From Flavobacteriaceae bacterium PS02338 (GTDB taxonomy: Bacteria; Bacteroidota; Bacteroidia; Sphingobacteriales; Sphingobacteriaceae), in NCBI GenBank assembly GCA_029959615.1, contig JASCOD010000005.1, positions 1-64,000 on the forward strand: 64,000 bases of DNA, in the 5' to 3' direction. Below the pieces are notes generated by a model. That model was not told where the DNA came from. It saw only the letters and a list, made by a program, of their open reading frames with translations, and ran no database searches. Positions 1-7,416 of the stretch are shown here, in pieces; within the stretch, counting starts at the first letter, position 1; every line of letters starts with the position of its first letter. The translations under genes were made by a program, and so were the position numbers.

Positions 1-77
1 TTTGGCATTCCGTTGTTTCAATCTTTTCTATTCGCTTTCCGAACTCCGTCCGTTAGCTCCCGTTTCGTTTGGGACTG
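1..77 (-). other. Leader of a leftward transcript leaving the window
   Basis: This stretch lies just downstream of two tandem leftward promoters (78-108 and 205-235) and has no open reading frame of note. Read leftward it is a purine-rich, structured-looking leader. Tandem strong promoters over a noncoding leader would fit the start of an rRNA operon, but no rRNA sequence is visible here, so this is inference. Confidence 0.35.
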
Positions 78-108
78 CAAAGGTAGGAAACTTTTTCTCT
101 TCTCCAAA
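78..108 (-). promoter_or_regulatory. Leftward promoter P1 (TTTG-N19-TACCTTTG)
   Basis: On the minus strand a TTTG (105-108) is followed by exactly 19 bases and then TACCTTTG (78-85). This matches the Bacteroidota primary-sigma consensus of a -33 TTTG and a -7 TAnnTTTG. It would start transcription near position 73 and run out of the left edge. Confidence 0.7.
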
Positions 109-204
109 TAAAAAATAAACTTTTTTTTTATCTGCCCCTCTTCATCTTCATCAACCTCCCTTTTCCCTCTTTCAAACCTAAACCTCTTCCTCCGAAGCGG
201 AGTG

Positions 205-235
205 CAAAGGTAGAAAAAATTATCTCACAGGCAAA
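205..235 (-). promoter_or_regulatory. Leftward promoter P2 (TTTG-N19-TACCTTTG)
   Basis: This is a second perfect promoter upstream of P1 in the same direction: TTTG at 232-235, a 19-base spacer, and TACCTTTG at 205-212. Its core is identical to P1 and lies 127 bp away. Tandem identical promoters are typical of very highly expressed operons such as rRNA operons in this phylum (general knowledge); the target lies outside the window. Confidence 0.7.
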
Positions 236-239
236 CACA

Positions 240-1350
240 ATACAACTATTTCGAAACAATAAAAGCACAACCAACTGGAATACAATGAGAAAAAATGAAA
301 CTAACTTCAACAATCGCACAGGACAACACAAAAATGCAATAAGAACTAGGCTACAAACAGGAATTCGATGTATTATTTGATTACCTATGGACAATTAAAC
401 GTATTACTTAATATAATGCTATACTATATATGTAGCTTGGGGTAGGAAATCATCTCATCATATCAAACTAGACTACTTAACACTGCCTTTATATTAACTT
501 GGCATAATACGCGGCTTTCTCTATTTAGCCCACCGTCGCTACCTTTATATCTAGAAGTAAACAAAGATCCATAACAGCCCCTACCCTAGTTAAACAAATT
601 TCATCCCTATCTATATATATGGTTGATTTAAGAAAAAATGAGCTTTCCAATTCCCAGATACAATTCAGTAAAGTCATTCAGTTACTTGCCAGCATAAAAA
701 GAACGAACTTGTTTGCCGACGTATAATACCAATAACGCACGTTGTAATAACCATACATACAATAGATGTACTAGCGACTACGAAGTAAAACTGTAGTAAC
801 ATCGTAGCAATGGTGGAGTAGATGTGGATTTGATGTGGAGTAGACGTGGACTTGAGCTGGACTTATAGACGAATCAATAATGAATATCCTTAGCGAAAAG
901 CGTAGATAAAGATATGAAATTATAGCTACTCAACAAAGCTCAATCATTTCTAACGAAACCGCTCTCGAAAAACTGAGGGTTAAAAAGAGCATTCCCCTAT
1001 ATTATAGAGTAATTAAGGTTAGAAAAATAGCCTTGATGTACATATGGTTTTTAAAAAGACAGCACTATCAATCTTGATAAACTACAATATGATCGTAAAA
1101 TAGCATTGAAAGGCATACAAAGGGAAACAGAACTTAAAAGCAGCAAACCAAAAACAAAATGGACCGCACTGAACGATCAATTCAAAAGCAGATCAATAAC
1201 AGGATAAAATCTTAAAAGCGATTCCCCAGGCGATTACCAGCCTACTGGAGAGAAATGATAGCAGCTTATATTTACAGCATAAATCTTTTGTTAAAATTTG
1301 TTAAGTATTTTAAAGCCTACTGGGGTTTAAGTAGCTTAGCCCTTATTATT
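240..1350. other. Gene-poor stretch
   Basis: About 1.1 kb with frequent stops in all frames and no protein family I recognise. The only visible structure is a short direct repeat at 814-852. Two open stretches without a convincing start (roughly 890-1070 and 1060-1200) could be decayed coding sequence, but I could not match them to anything. Confidence 0.5.
814..852. repeat. Two-copy 22-bp-period direct repeat
   Basis: The segment TGGAGTAGATGTGGATT (814-830) recurs as TGGAGTAGACGTGGACT (836-852), with the same motif partly continuing to 864. It lies in the gene-poor region. Its meaning is unknown; it may be a remnant of a repetitive coding or intergenic element. Confidence 0.4.
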
Positions 1351-1354
1351 TTAA

Positions 1355-1384
1355 TTGACGTTGTCGTATTATTCTTTATCTTTG
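1355..1384 (+). promoter_or_regulatory. bamD promoter (TTG-N19-TATCTTTG)
   Basis: TTG at 1355-1357, a 19-base spacer and TATCTTTG at 1377-1384 form a perfect Bacteroidota promoter. Only four bases separate the -7 box from the bamD ATG at 1389, so the transcript should begin at or within a base or two of the start codon. Confidence 0.75.
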
Positions 1385-1388
1385 CAAA

Positions 1389-2327
1389 ATGTTTAAAATT
1401 AAACACCTTATTATTTCAAGTCTTGTTATTGCGATTTTTAGTTTAGGCGCATGTAAAAGTCGTTTCGAAAAACTTCGTTTAAGTAATGATGTAGCTAAAA
1501 AATATCAAGAAGGGATTAGACTATATAATAAGAAAGACTATTCTAAGGCCTTAATCTTATTTGAGGGACTAGTACAAAAATATAGAGGAACTGCCGAAGC
1601 GGAGGATTTGAACTATTATTATGCCTATACCTTATATAGGTTGAAGGATTATACTACTGCAAGATATAAGTTTAAAGAATTTGCGGATACTTACCCAGCT
1701 AGTAAAAACGCCGAAGAATGTAGATACATGGGAGCATATTGCTACTACTTGGATTCTCCGAAATCATCACTAGACCAAGAGAATACCTACAAAGCAATAG
1801 ACGCTTTACAGTTATTCATCAACCTTTATCCAAAAAGTGATAGAGCTACACAAGCGGCTCAATACATCGCTAATTTGAGAAATAAATTAGAAACCAAAGC
1901 TTATGATAACGCTAAGCTTTATTATGATTTGGGTGGCTATGACATCAGCAATTATAAATCGGCAGTAGTAGCGTTGAAAAATGCACAGGTTGAATTTCCA
2001 GATATTAAGTATGCTGAAGAGATGAATTTACTAATTGTAAAATCTCAATTTATGTATGCTAAAAACAGTTTCCCATCTAGACAGGAAGACCGTTTTAACG
2101 AAGCGATCGAGTATTACAATGAATTTACTGAAGCCTACCCTGATAGCAAATTTGCCAAAGAAGCGAAGTTATTGAAAGATGACAGTGAAGCCGGAATTGC
2201 AAATGCAAAAAGAATATTAGCTGAAGAAGCTGCGATGATTGCGAAATACAAAGCGCTTGAAGAAGGTGACAAAAAGAAAAAAGATACTACTATCAACAAG
2301 AATTTAGATAATAAAACACAAAAATAA
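1389..2327 (+). CDS. bamD: Outer membrane assembly lipoprotein BamD
   Basis: This is a BamD/YfiO-type lipoprotein of the beta-barrel assembly machine, anchored in the periplasmic face of the outer membrane. The signal peptide ends in a lipobox LGAC with Cys22. Residues of about 35-260 form tetratricopeptide-like helical hairpins with recurring patterns such as YNKKDYSKALILFE and YPxS turns. The C-terminus is charged and Lys-rich. Length (312 aa) is a little longer than proteobacterial BamD and usual for Bacteroidota. It heads the cluster bamD-rpoZ-coaBC-porD, with one base between its stop and rpoZ. The start at 1389 is set by the lipoprotein signal and by a perfect promoter ending four bases upstream, implying a leaderless message. 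Confidence 0.9.
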   Translation: MFKIKHLIISSLVIAIFSLGACKSRFEKLRLSNDVAKKYQEGIRLYNKKDYSKALILFEGLVQKYRGTAEAEDLNYYYAYTLYRLKDYTTARYKFKEFADTYPASKNAEECRYMGAYCYYLDSPKSSLDQENTYKAIDALQLFINLYPKSDRATQAAQYIANLRNKLETKAYDNAKLYYDLGGYDISNYKSAVVALKNAQVEFPDIKYAEEMNLLIVKSQFMYAKNSFPSRQEDRFNEAIEYYNEFTEAYPDSKFAKEAKLLKDDSEAGIANAKRILAEEAAMIAKYKALEEGDKKKKDTTINKNLDNKTQK

Positions 2328-2328
2328 A

Positions 2329-2655
2329 ATGAGTACTCCAAAACCAGCGATCCCAAATACTACAGTTACTAGAAATGTTCACGATTTGGATAGATCTACT
2401 GATAACATTTATGAGTCTTTAGTTGTTATTGCTAAAAGAGCTAACCAGATTTCTAACAACATGAAAGAGGAGCTTCACGGTAAGTTAGCAGAGTTTGCTT
2501 CATCTAACGACAACTTAGAGGAAGTTTTTGAGAACAGAGAGCAAATTGAAATCAGCAAGCATTACGAGCGTTTGCCTAAGCCCACTTTAATTGCTATGGA
2601 TGAGTTCTTAAATGATAAAGTTTATCACAGAAACCCAAACAAAGAGCAAAAATAA
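2329..2655 (+). CDS. rpoZ: RNA polymerase omega subunit (Bacteroidota type)
   Basis: A 108-residue protein matching the Rpb6/omega-like subunit that Bacteroidota encode between bamD and coaBC. It supports RNA polymerase assembly. The family signature is seen in the segment TDNIYESLVVIAKRANQI, which corresponds to the conserved omega helix, and in the C-terminal half with KPTLIAMDEFLNDKV. It starts one base after the bamD stop, so the two are co-transcribed and probably translationally coupled. A hairpin at 2691-2735 follows it. The identity rests on family resemblance and on gene order. Confidence 0.85.
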   Translation: MSTPKPAIPNTTVTRNVHDLDRSTDNIYESLVVIAKRANQISNNMKEELHGKLAEFASSNDNLEEVFENREQIEISKHYERLPKPTLIAMDEFLNDKVYHRNPNKEQK

Positions 2656-2690
2656 TTTAGCCTAGCAAAGTTTTAAGCAGGTTTTATATA

Positions 2691-2735
2691 TAGCCACATG
2701 AGCACAGGTGATAAAAATCCGTGTTTATGTGGCTA
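2691..2735. repeat. Hairpin with TAGCCACA ends, possible terminator
   Basis: TAGCCACAT (2691-2699) pairs with ATGTGGCTA (2727-2735), and the stem continues inward for about six more pairs including two G-U pairs. There is no strong T-run after it. The ends resemble those of another inverted repeat at 60070-60183, so it may be a dispersed element acting as an attenuator between rpoZ and coaBC. Confidence 0.5.
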
Positions 2736-2765
2736 AAATGCTTTAATACCTTTAGTTTTTCTATC

Positions 2766-2773
2766 TATATTTG
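2766..2773 (+). promoter_or_regulatory. Candidate -7 box for coaBC
   Basis: TATATTTG lies six bases before the coaBC ATG. No good TTG sits at the expected -33 position (a TTTA is there), so this is a weaker candidate than the bamD promoter. Confidence 0.4.
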
Positions 2774-2779
2774 TTTTAG

Positions 2780-3982
2780 ATGCTAAATAATAAAAACATT
2801 CTTCTTGGCGTTTGTGGCAGCATTGCCGCCTACAAATCAGCTTCGCTAGTTAGGCTACTAATTAAAGCCGGAGCAAACGTTAAGGTAATACTTACTACAG
2901 ATGCGAGTAATTTTATTACTCCACTCACACTAGCAACACTCTCTAAAAATCCCGTATATACACAATACTTTGAAGCTGAAACTGGCGTTTGGAGTAACCA
3001 TGTTGAGCTTGGCCTATGGGCGGACTATATGTTGATTGCTCCTGTTACTGCTAATACTTTAGGTAAAATGGCAAATGGTCTTTGCGATAATCTATTGACC
3101 GCAGCTTACCTTTCTGCCAAATGTCCAATCCTATTTGCTCCGGCAATGGATCTTGACATGTGGAAACATGAGAGTACGCAAGAAAATATCGCTAAGCTTC
3201 AAAGCTATGGGAACCTGTTGGTAGCTCCTGGAAAAGGTGAGTTAGCCAGCGGTCTATATGGCGAAGGAAGAATGGCTGAGCCGGAAGAAATTTTAGCTGT
3301 TCTAGAATTCGAGATCAAAAAAGGCCTACCACTTTTAGGAAAGCAAGTGATGGTAACTGCAGGGCCTACATATGAAGCTATAGATCCGGTTCGTTTTATC
3401 GGCAACCATTCATCAGGGAAAATGGGTTTTGCTATTGCAGAGGAAATGTACAAACATGGCGCTCATGTTACCTTAATCACAGGACCAACTTCCCTAAAGG
3501 CTAGTAATGGTATTAAACGAATTGATGTAGTTAGTGCTAACGATATGCTTGAAGCTTGCCAAACTCATTTCAGTGGCAGTGAAATAACAGTGATGAGTGC
3601 AGCTGTAGCAGATTACACTCCCGTTGACGTTGCACAGCAAAAAATCAAGAAAAAAGAAGACCACTTTAATATTGAGCTTAAAAAGACTACGGACATCTTA
3701 GCAGTTTTAGGCAAGCAAAAAACAGACAAGCAATTGCTGATAGGGTTTGCACTCGAAACCACTGACGAGGAAAACTATGCCAAAGAGAAGCTTAAAAAGA
3801 AGAACCTGGATTTAATAGTACTCAATTCTTTGAACGACAAGGGAGCTGGATTTAAAACAGAAACCAACAAAATAACTATATTTAACAGTGCCTTTCAGAA
3901 AAAAGCTTTCGAAGTAAAGTCTAAGACAGAAGTAGCAAAAGATATCTGTTCGGAAATACTAAAGCTTACCAATTTTAGTTAA
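2780..3982 (+). CDS. coaBC: Bifunctional phosphopantothenoylcysteine decarboxylase/synthase
   Basis: CoaBC makes 4'-phosphopantetheine for coenzyme A: the synthase half joins phosphopantothenate to cysteine and the decarboxylase half then removes CO2. Residues 1-180 are the flavoprotein CoaC part, opening with [11 protein letters not shown] and carrying the FMN-binding region and the active-site segment PAMDLDMW. Residues of about 190-400 are CoaB, with [20 protein letters not shown] followed by [10 protein letters not shown], and the motif [11 protein letters not shown]. The 400-aa length is normal. The gene lies in the conserved bamD-rpoZ-coaBC-porD cluster and is followed 22 bp later by porD. 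Confidence 0.95.
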   Translation: MLNNKNILLGVCGSIAAYKSASLVRLLIKAGANVKVILTTDASNFITPLTLATLSKNPVYTQYFEAETGVWSNHVELGLWADYMLIAPVTANTLGKMANGLCDNLLTAAYLSAKCPILFAPAMDLDMWKHESTQENIAKLQSYGNLLVAPGKGELASGLYGEGRMAEPEEILAVLEFEIKKGLPLLGKQVMVTAGPTYEAIDPVRFIGNHSSGKMGFAIAEEMYKHGAHVTLITGPTSLKASNGIKRIDVVSANDMLEACQTHFSGSEITVMSAAVADYTPVDVAQQKIKKKEDHFNIELKKTTDILAVLGKQKTDKQLLIGFALETTDEENYAKEKLKKKNLDLIVLNSLNDKGAGFKTETNKITIFNSAFQKKAFEVKSKTEVAKDICSEILKLTNFS

Positions 3983-4004
3983 TACTTTTATAATTAAACA
4001 TCTA

Positions 4005-4904
4005 ATGAAAAAAACTATTGGATCATTACTTTTAGCCTTAGCAAGCTTTATGGCTAATGCTCAAGAATTGAATACTAGAGTTCAAGTTTTAGCGCCAACA
4101 GTTAATAATGCCAATAAAAGAAGTTTGGATGTTTTACAAAATAACATTAGGGATTTCCTGAATAACAACAAGTGGACTAATGAAACTTATCTGCCACAGG
4201 AAAAAATAGATTGCAATCTAGTCATCAACATTACTGCTTGGGACGGAAATGCAAACTATACAGCAGAAGCTCAAATTCAATCTAGCAGACCTGTTTTTGG
4301 CAGCTCCTACTCTACTACTTTGTTAAATATGAGCGATAAAGACTTTAGCTTCACATTTAACGAAGGTCAGTCTTTAGATTTCTCAGAACAAAATTTCATC
4401 AGTAACTTAAGCTCGCTACTTGGTTTCTATGCTTACACCATCATTGGTTTAGATAAAGATAGCTTCTCAAAACAGGGCGGCACAGCTTACTATCAGAAAG
4501 CATTAAATCTAATAAATCTTGCGCAAACTGCTGGAGGAAAAGGTTGGCGACCTGTTGATGGATTGAGAAATAGGTATTGGCTAAATGAAAACTTATTAAA
4601 TAATTCTTTTAAAGGCCTACGTATTTTCATCTACGAATACCATTTAAACGGGCTAGATAAAATGCAAGACAATGCAAATAGCGGAACCAAAAGCATTCTT
4701 TCTTCATTATCAGATTTGAAACAGTTCGACAAACAAAAGCTGGGTTCTATATTTCCAAATGTATATTTTGCTGCAAAAGCTGAAGAAATCACTAATGTAT
4801 TATCTCTAGCCGATCCTTCAGATAAAACAAAAGCTTATAATCTATTAGTTGAAATAGATCCTCCAAATACAGGTAAGTATGATGGATTGAAGAAGAGAAA
4901 TTAA
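4005..4904 (+). CDS. porD: PorD-type (DUF4835) secreted protein
   Basis: This 299-residue protein has a cleavable signal peptide (about residues 1-20, ending ANAQ) and matches the DUF4835 family, annotated in Bacteroidota as type IX secretion system protein PorD. Recognisable features are the N-terminal QELNTRVQVLAP and the central QGGTAYYQKALNLINLAQ. In this phylum the gene usually lies between coaBC and recN. Here coaBC is directly upstream but recN is 7.4 kb away. Its stop codon directly abuts the stop of the convergent gene at 4905. A role in type IX secretion is by homology only; no other T9SS gene lies in this window. Confidence 0.8.
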   Translation: MKKTIGSLLLALASFMANAQELNTRVQVLAPTVNNANKRSLDVLQNNIRDFLNNNKWTNETYLPQEKIDCNLVINITAWDGNANYTAEAQIQSSRPVFGSSYSTTLLNMSDKDFSFTFNEGQSLDFSEQNFISNLSSLLGFYAYTIIGLDKDSFSKQGGTAYYQKALNLINLAQTAGGKGWRPVDGLRNRYWLNENLLNNSFKGLRIFIYEYHLNGLDKMQDNANSGTKSILSSLSDLKQFDKQKLGSIFPNVYFAAKAEEITNVLSLADPSDKTKAYNLLVEIDPPNTGKYDGLKKRN

Positions 4905-5582
4905 TTACTTGGTAATTTGCCAACCTAACTTAATTCCCAATTGAAATGTTGGTCCTTCATAATTATATCCAAACATAGCTTTATGATATTTTCTTGTATT
5001 TAATAGTTCTTTATTTTGCGATAGAACTTTATAACCTACACCAAAATAAATATCTGCCACAACAGAATTAAATTCGTAATAACGACCAAAATTACCATAA
5101 ATCAGCAATGGATTAACTTTATGGCTTTGCTTTACATCGCCGTAAGTATAATACTCTATACCATCTTGCAGATAAGCATAATAAGCTGGACCATTCACCT
5201 TTATATCTAAACGTCGAAACGTTAAGCCTGGAGAGAAATAAAACGAATTCACATCTTCTGATTGATCAATTTTATATTTAACAGCCAAATTAATTCCCAG
5301 TCCAAATATCTGATCATCAATGGGCTCTTCAAAATTATTGGTCTGTCTATACAAATCACTAATTTTTCCATTATAAAGTTCTAAGCCAGCGATAAAGGCT
5401 AAAGATTTTTTTCCTTGAAGCTCGGCATCTACCTTTATTGCATTGTTCAGAAGAAATAGCGGATGGAAAGTAACACTTAATGCTTTATCAGTCCCCTTAA
5501 TTTCGGCTTTAGTATTCTGGGCAGAAACTAAGGTCTGAGTAAAGAAAAATATAATTAATAAACTGTATATCGAGCGCATCAT
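4905..5582 (-). CDS. Predicted outer-membrane beta-barrel protein
   Basis: I do not recognise a named family. The protein of about 225 residues opens with a signal peptide (MMRSIYSLLIIFFFTQTLVSA) and continues with alternating hydrophobic and polar strands and aromatic residues (for example FYFSPGLTFRRLDIKV and VADIYFGVGYKVL), ending in a terminal strand QLGIKLGWQITK. This is the look of a small outer-membrane barrel. An upstream TTG at 5597 would overlap the preceding gene, so I place the start at the ATG at 5582 (5579 is equally possible). It is the last gene of a leftward trio with two LVIVD-type lipoproteins, so it may export, anchor or sense with them. Confidence 0.65.
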   Translation of the reverse strand: MMRSIYSLLIIFFFTQTLVSAQNTKAEIKGTDKALSVTFHPLFLLNNAIKVDAELQGKKSLAFIAGLELYNGKISDLYRQTNNFEEPIDDQIFGLGINLAVKYKIDQSEDVNSFYFSPGLTFRRLDIKVNGPAYYAYLQDGIEYYTYGDVKQSHKVNPLLIYGNFGRYYEFNSVVADIYFGVGYKVLSQNKELLNTRKYHKAMFGYNYEGPTFQLGIKLGWQITK

Positions 5583-5586
5583 CTTA

Positions 5587-6327
5587 TCATTTACCAATAT
5601 TAATCTGACTTAAAAAGGTAGGTTGATTACCACTGATGTCATACTGGCTCAATCCTCTCTCACCTACCAACATGATCGTATTATTTACAACAATGGCATC
5701 TCTAGCTTTCACGTTAATTGTAGCTTTTGCTGTTAATTCTGGGCTATTGGTAATATCATACCATTTCACTACATCATCGCATACAAACAAATTATTCCCA
5801 CTTAATGCCATTCCTAGAGGTTTGTTCATTGCATATATTCTTAATTGCTTTGGGTTATTTTTATCTGAAACATCTATCACCTCTAACTGATTTAAACCTC
5901 TTGAGCAACGCACAGCAGTTGTACTCAAGGTTACAAAAGCATGCTTATCATTGGCAACTACTGGATCACAACTGCGAATATGCCGATAAAGGCTTAACAT
6001 TTTCGGACTTACAGGATTGCTCACATCATACATATACATCCCTCCCTCACTACCCAAAAACAAAGTATTATCTAGAGGAAAAATTGTTTCGATATCTATT
6101 CCCACAGGTATTTCACCTTCATAAGTTGGGTTTCTCTCGTCGTTAATGTCAAATATTTTGAGGTTATTGGTGGTTACGGTATAAAGCTTATCTCCAACTA
6201 CAGCAAAACGTGCTAGCGAACCAGCTTTACCACCGTTATTATTAAGTGGAGAAGCATCATTACCTTTACTACAAGAAAAAAGTACTAGGATTGCTAGAAA
6301 GAATAAGTTTGATTTCTTCTTCATCAT
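5587..6327 (-). CDS. LVIVD-repeat lipoprotein
   Basis: A 246-residue lipoprotein with lipobox LFSC (Cys19) and short propeller-like repeats. Each repeat has the pattern LKIFDINDERNP, MYMYDVSNPVSP, LEVIDVSDKNNP and VKWYDITNSPEL, that is a hydrophobic strand ending in D-[IV]-[STN] and a turn with Pro. This is the LVIVD repeat found in surface lipoproteins of Bacteroidota. It probably folds as a beta-propeller at the outer membrane, and the ligand is unknown. The stop lies next to the start of the barrel gene downstream, and a second similar lipoprotein (6334-6852) lies six bases upstream, so the three form one operon. Confidence 0.75.
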   Translation of the reverse strand: MMKKKSNLFFLAILVLFSCSKGNDASPLNNNGGKAGSLARFAVVGDKLYTVTTNNLKIFDINDERNPTYEGEIPVGIDIETIFPLDNTLFLGSEGGMYMYDVSNPVSPKMLSLYRHIRSCDPVVANDKHAFVTLSTTAVRCSRGLNQLEVIDVSDKNNPKQLRIYAMNKPLGMALSGNNLFVCDDVVKWYDITNSPELTAKATINVKARDAIVVNNTIMLVGERGLSQYDISGNQPTFLSQINIGK

Positions 6328-6333
6328 TTTATC

Positions 6334-6852
6334 TTACTTTTTCCAACCCACAATGATAGTCCCTTCCGGTCTATTTTTTTCATTAAACTTTTCTGGAATG
6401 GCACCTGCATCGGGTGGTGCAACCTCTGGAAACACATTTTCGATACGCTTCAATATCTTAAGATTTCCATTTTTAATTTCATTTAAATCTATAGAAACAA
6501 AGTCAACTGCATTATCTACATATAACACATCATTTTTGATAGCCATGTCTACACACCCCACTACTGAAATGAAAGATTTATTTACAGGACTCCTAGGATC
6601 AGCATTATCTATAATATGTACGCCTTTAAACTGTTCGCTAATAAAGATATACTGATCTTTGTAATAAATCTTTGCAGCTTCCGCTATCCCAACAGGGCCT
6701 TGGAGCTTTACCGAATTCTTTAAAACTGATTTAGCCACCAATATTGGCGTGTATGCTGTGAAGGTTTCAGGATTTGCTCTTCTTAAGCATCCCGAAGAGA
6801 AAAACAGTATTACTGATAATGAAAATGAAAAAATTAATTTTACTTTTTTCAT
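6334..6852 (-). CDS. Short LVIVD-type lipoprotein
   Basis: A 172-residue lipoprotein (lipobox SSGC, Cys22) heading a leftward three-gene operon. The body shows propeller-type strands such as YIFISEQFKGVHIIDNADPRSP and VDFVSIDLNEIKNG, related to the LVIVD repeats of the next gene but with fewer copies. This suggests the two proteins complement one another or derive from duplication. The start codon is embedded in a 12-bp perfect palindrome, ATGAGCGCTCAT (6851-6862), which might form a small hairpin or a binding site at the translation start. Function unknown. Confidence 0.65.
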   Translation of the reverse strand: MKKVKLIFSFSLSVILFFSSGCLRRANPETFTAYTPILVAKSVLKNSVKLQGPVGIAEAAKIYYKDQYIFISEQFKGVHIIDNADPRSPVNKSFISVVGCVDMAIKNDVLYVDNAVDFVSIDLNEIKNGNLKILKRIENVFPEVAPPDAGAIPEKFNEKNRPEGTIIVGWKK

Positions 6853-6979
6853 GAGCGCTCATTTAAATTAAACTCTTGCAATATAGTTATTTGAGAGTAA
6901 AGCAGCTTATTAGTTGGTACAAATTAGTAACCTAATATGAACTAGCACAGCTACTACAGTTAAAATTCTGTTAAAATAT

Positions 6980-7027
6980 TTTGATAATACGAAAATGTTC
7001 GTACATTTGACTACGAAAAAATTCGTA
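6980..7027 (+). promoter_or_regulatory. blaI promoter with two BlaI-type operators
   Basis: Two palindromes with identical arms flank the promoter: TACGAA-AATG-TTCGTA at 6988-7003 and TACGAA-AAAA-TTCGTA at 7012-7027, centres 24 bp apart. Between and partly overlapping them is a -7 box TACATTTG (7002-7009), with TTTG at 6980-6983 (18-base spacer). A BlaI dimer on either site would block RNA polymerase. BlaI/MecI repressors are known to bind such dyads at their own promoter; binding here is inferred. Confidence 0.8.
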
Positions 7028-7036
7028 ATACAACAA

Positions 7037-7414
7037 ATGAGCAATACAAATATCAAACCTACAGAAGGTGAAATGGAAATTTTACAAGTGCTTTGGCAGA
7101 AGGGCAATTGTACGGTTAGAGAGGTTCATGAGGCATTAAACAAAAAGGATTCTGGCTATACTACCACACTAAAATTGATGCAGATTATGCACGAGAAAGG
7201 ACTAGTAGATAGGGATACCAGCTCAAAAACCCACATTTATAGAGCATTAGTAAATAGAGAAACGACTCAACAACATTTAGTCAAGAAAATGATTGACAAT
7301 GTTTTCAACGGGTCTGCGGCAAGATTGGTGATGCAAGCTTTAGGCAACAAAAGTGCTAGCAAGGAGGAGATAGATTTAATTAAAGAATATCTAGACAAAC
7401 TTGAAAACAAATAA
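7037..7414 (+). CDS. blaI: BlaI/MecI/CopY family transcriptional repressor
   Basis: A winged-helix repressor of about 125 residues. The N-terminal domain (KPTEGEMEILQVLWQKGNCT, then TTLKLMQIMHEKGLVDRD) is the DNA-binding domain of the BlaI family and the C-terminal helices form the dimer. In the classical system the partner membrane peptidase cleaves BlaI upon signal. The M56 peptidase gene begins two bases after its stop, so the pair is an operon. I start at the ATG at 7037, because an upstream in-frame ATG at 6995 lies inside the first operator and would add 14 residues encoded by promoter sequence. Two clear operators upstream imply autoregulation. Confidence 0.9.
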   Translation: MSNTNIKPTEGEMEILQVLWQKGNCTVREVHEALNKKDSGYTTTLKLMQIMHEKGLVDRDTSSKTHIYRALVNRETTQQHLVKKMIDNVFNGSAARLVMQALGNKSASKEEIDLIKEYLDKLENK

Positions 7415-7416
7415 TC

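Noticed and set aside
128..394. Leftward 88-residue ORF
   Set aside because: It spans promoter P2, has a low-complexity hydrophobic translation and no recognisable domain.
1060..1200. Open stretch that could be a decayed gene
   Set aside because: No start codon in a suitable place and no family resemblance; it could not be told from chance.
1255..1446. Rightward 63-residue hydrophobic ORF
   Set aside because: It overlaps the bamD promoter and signal sequence in another frame; the bamD start has far better support.
5636..6146. Rightward ORFs opposite the LVIVD lipoprotein
   Set aside because: They are shadows of the leftward coding frames, with no motifs.
6995..7036. 14-residue N-terminal extension of BlaI
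   Set aside because: The upstream ATG is inside the first operator and -7 region, so it would not be transcribed from this promoter.
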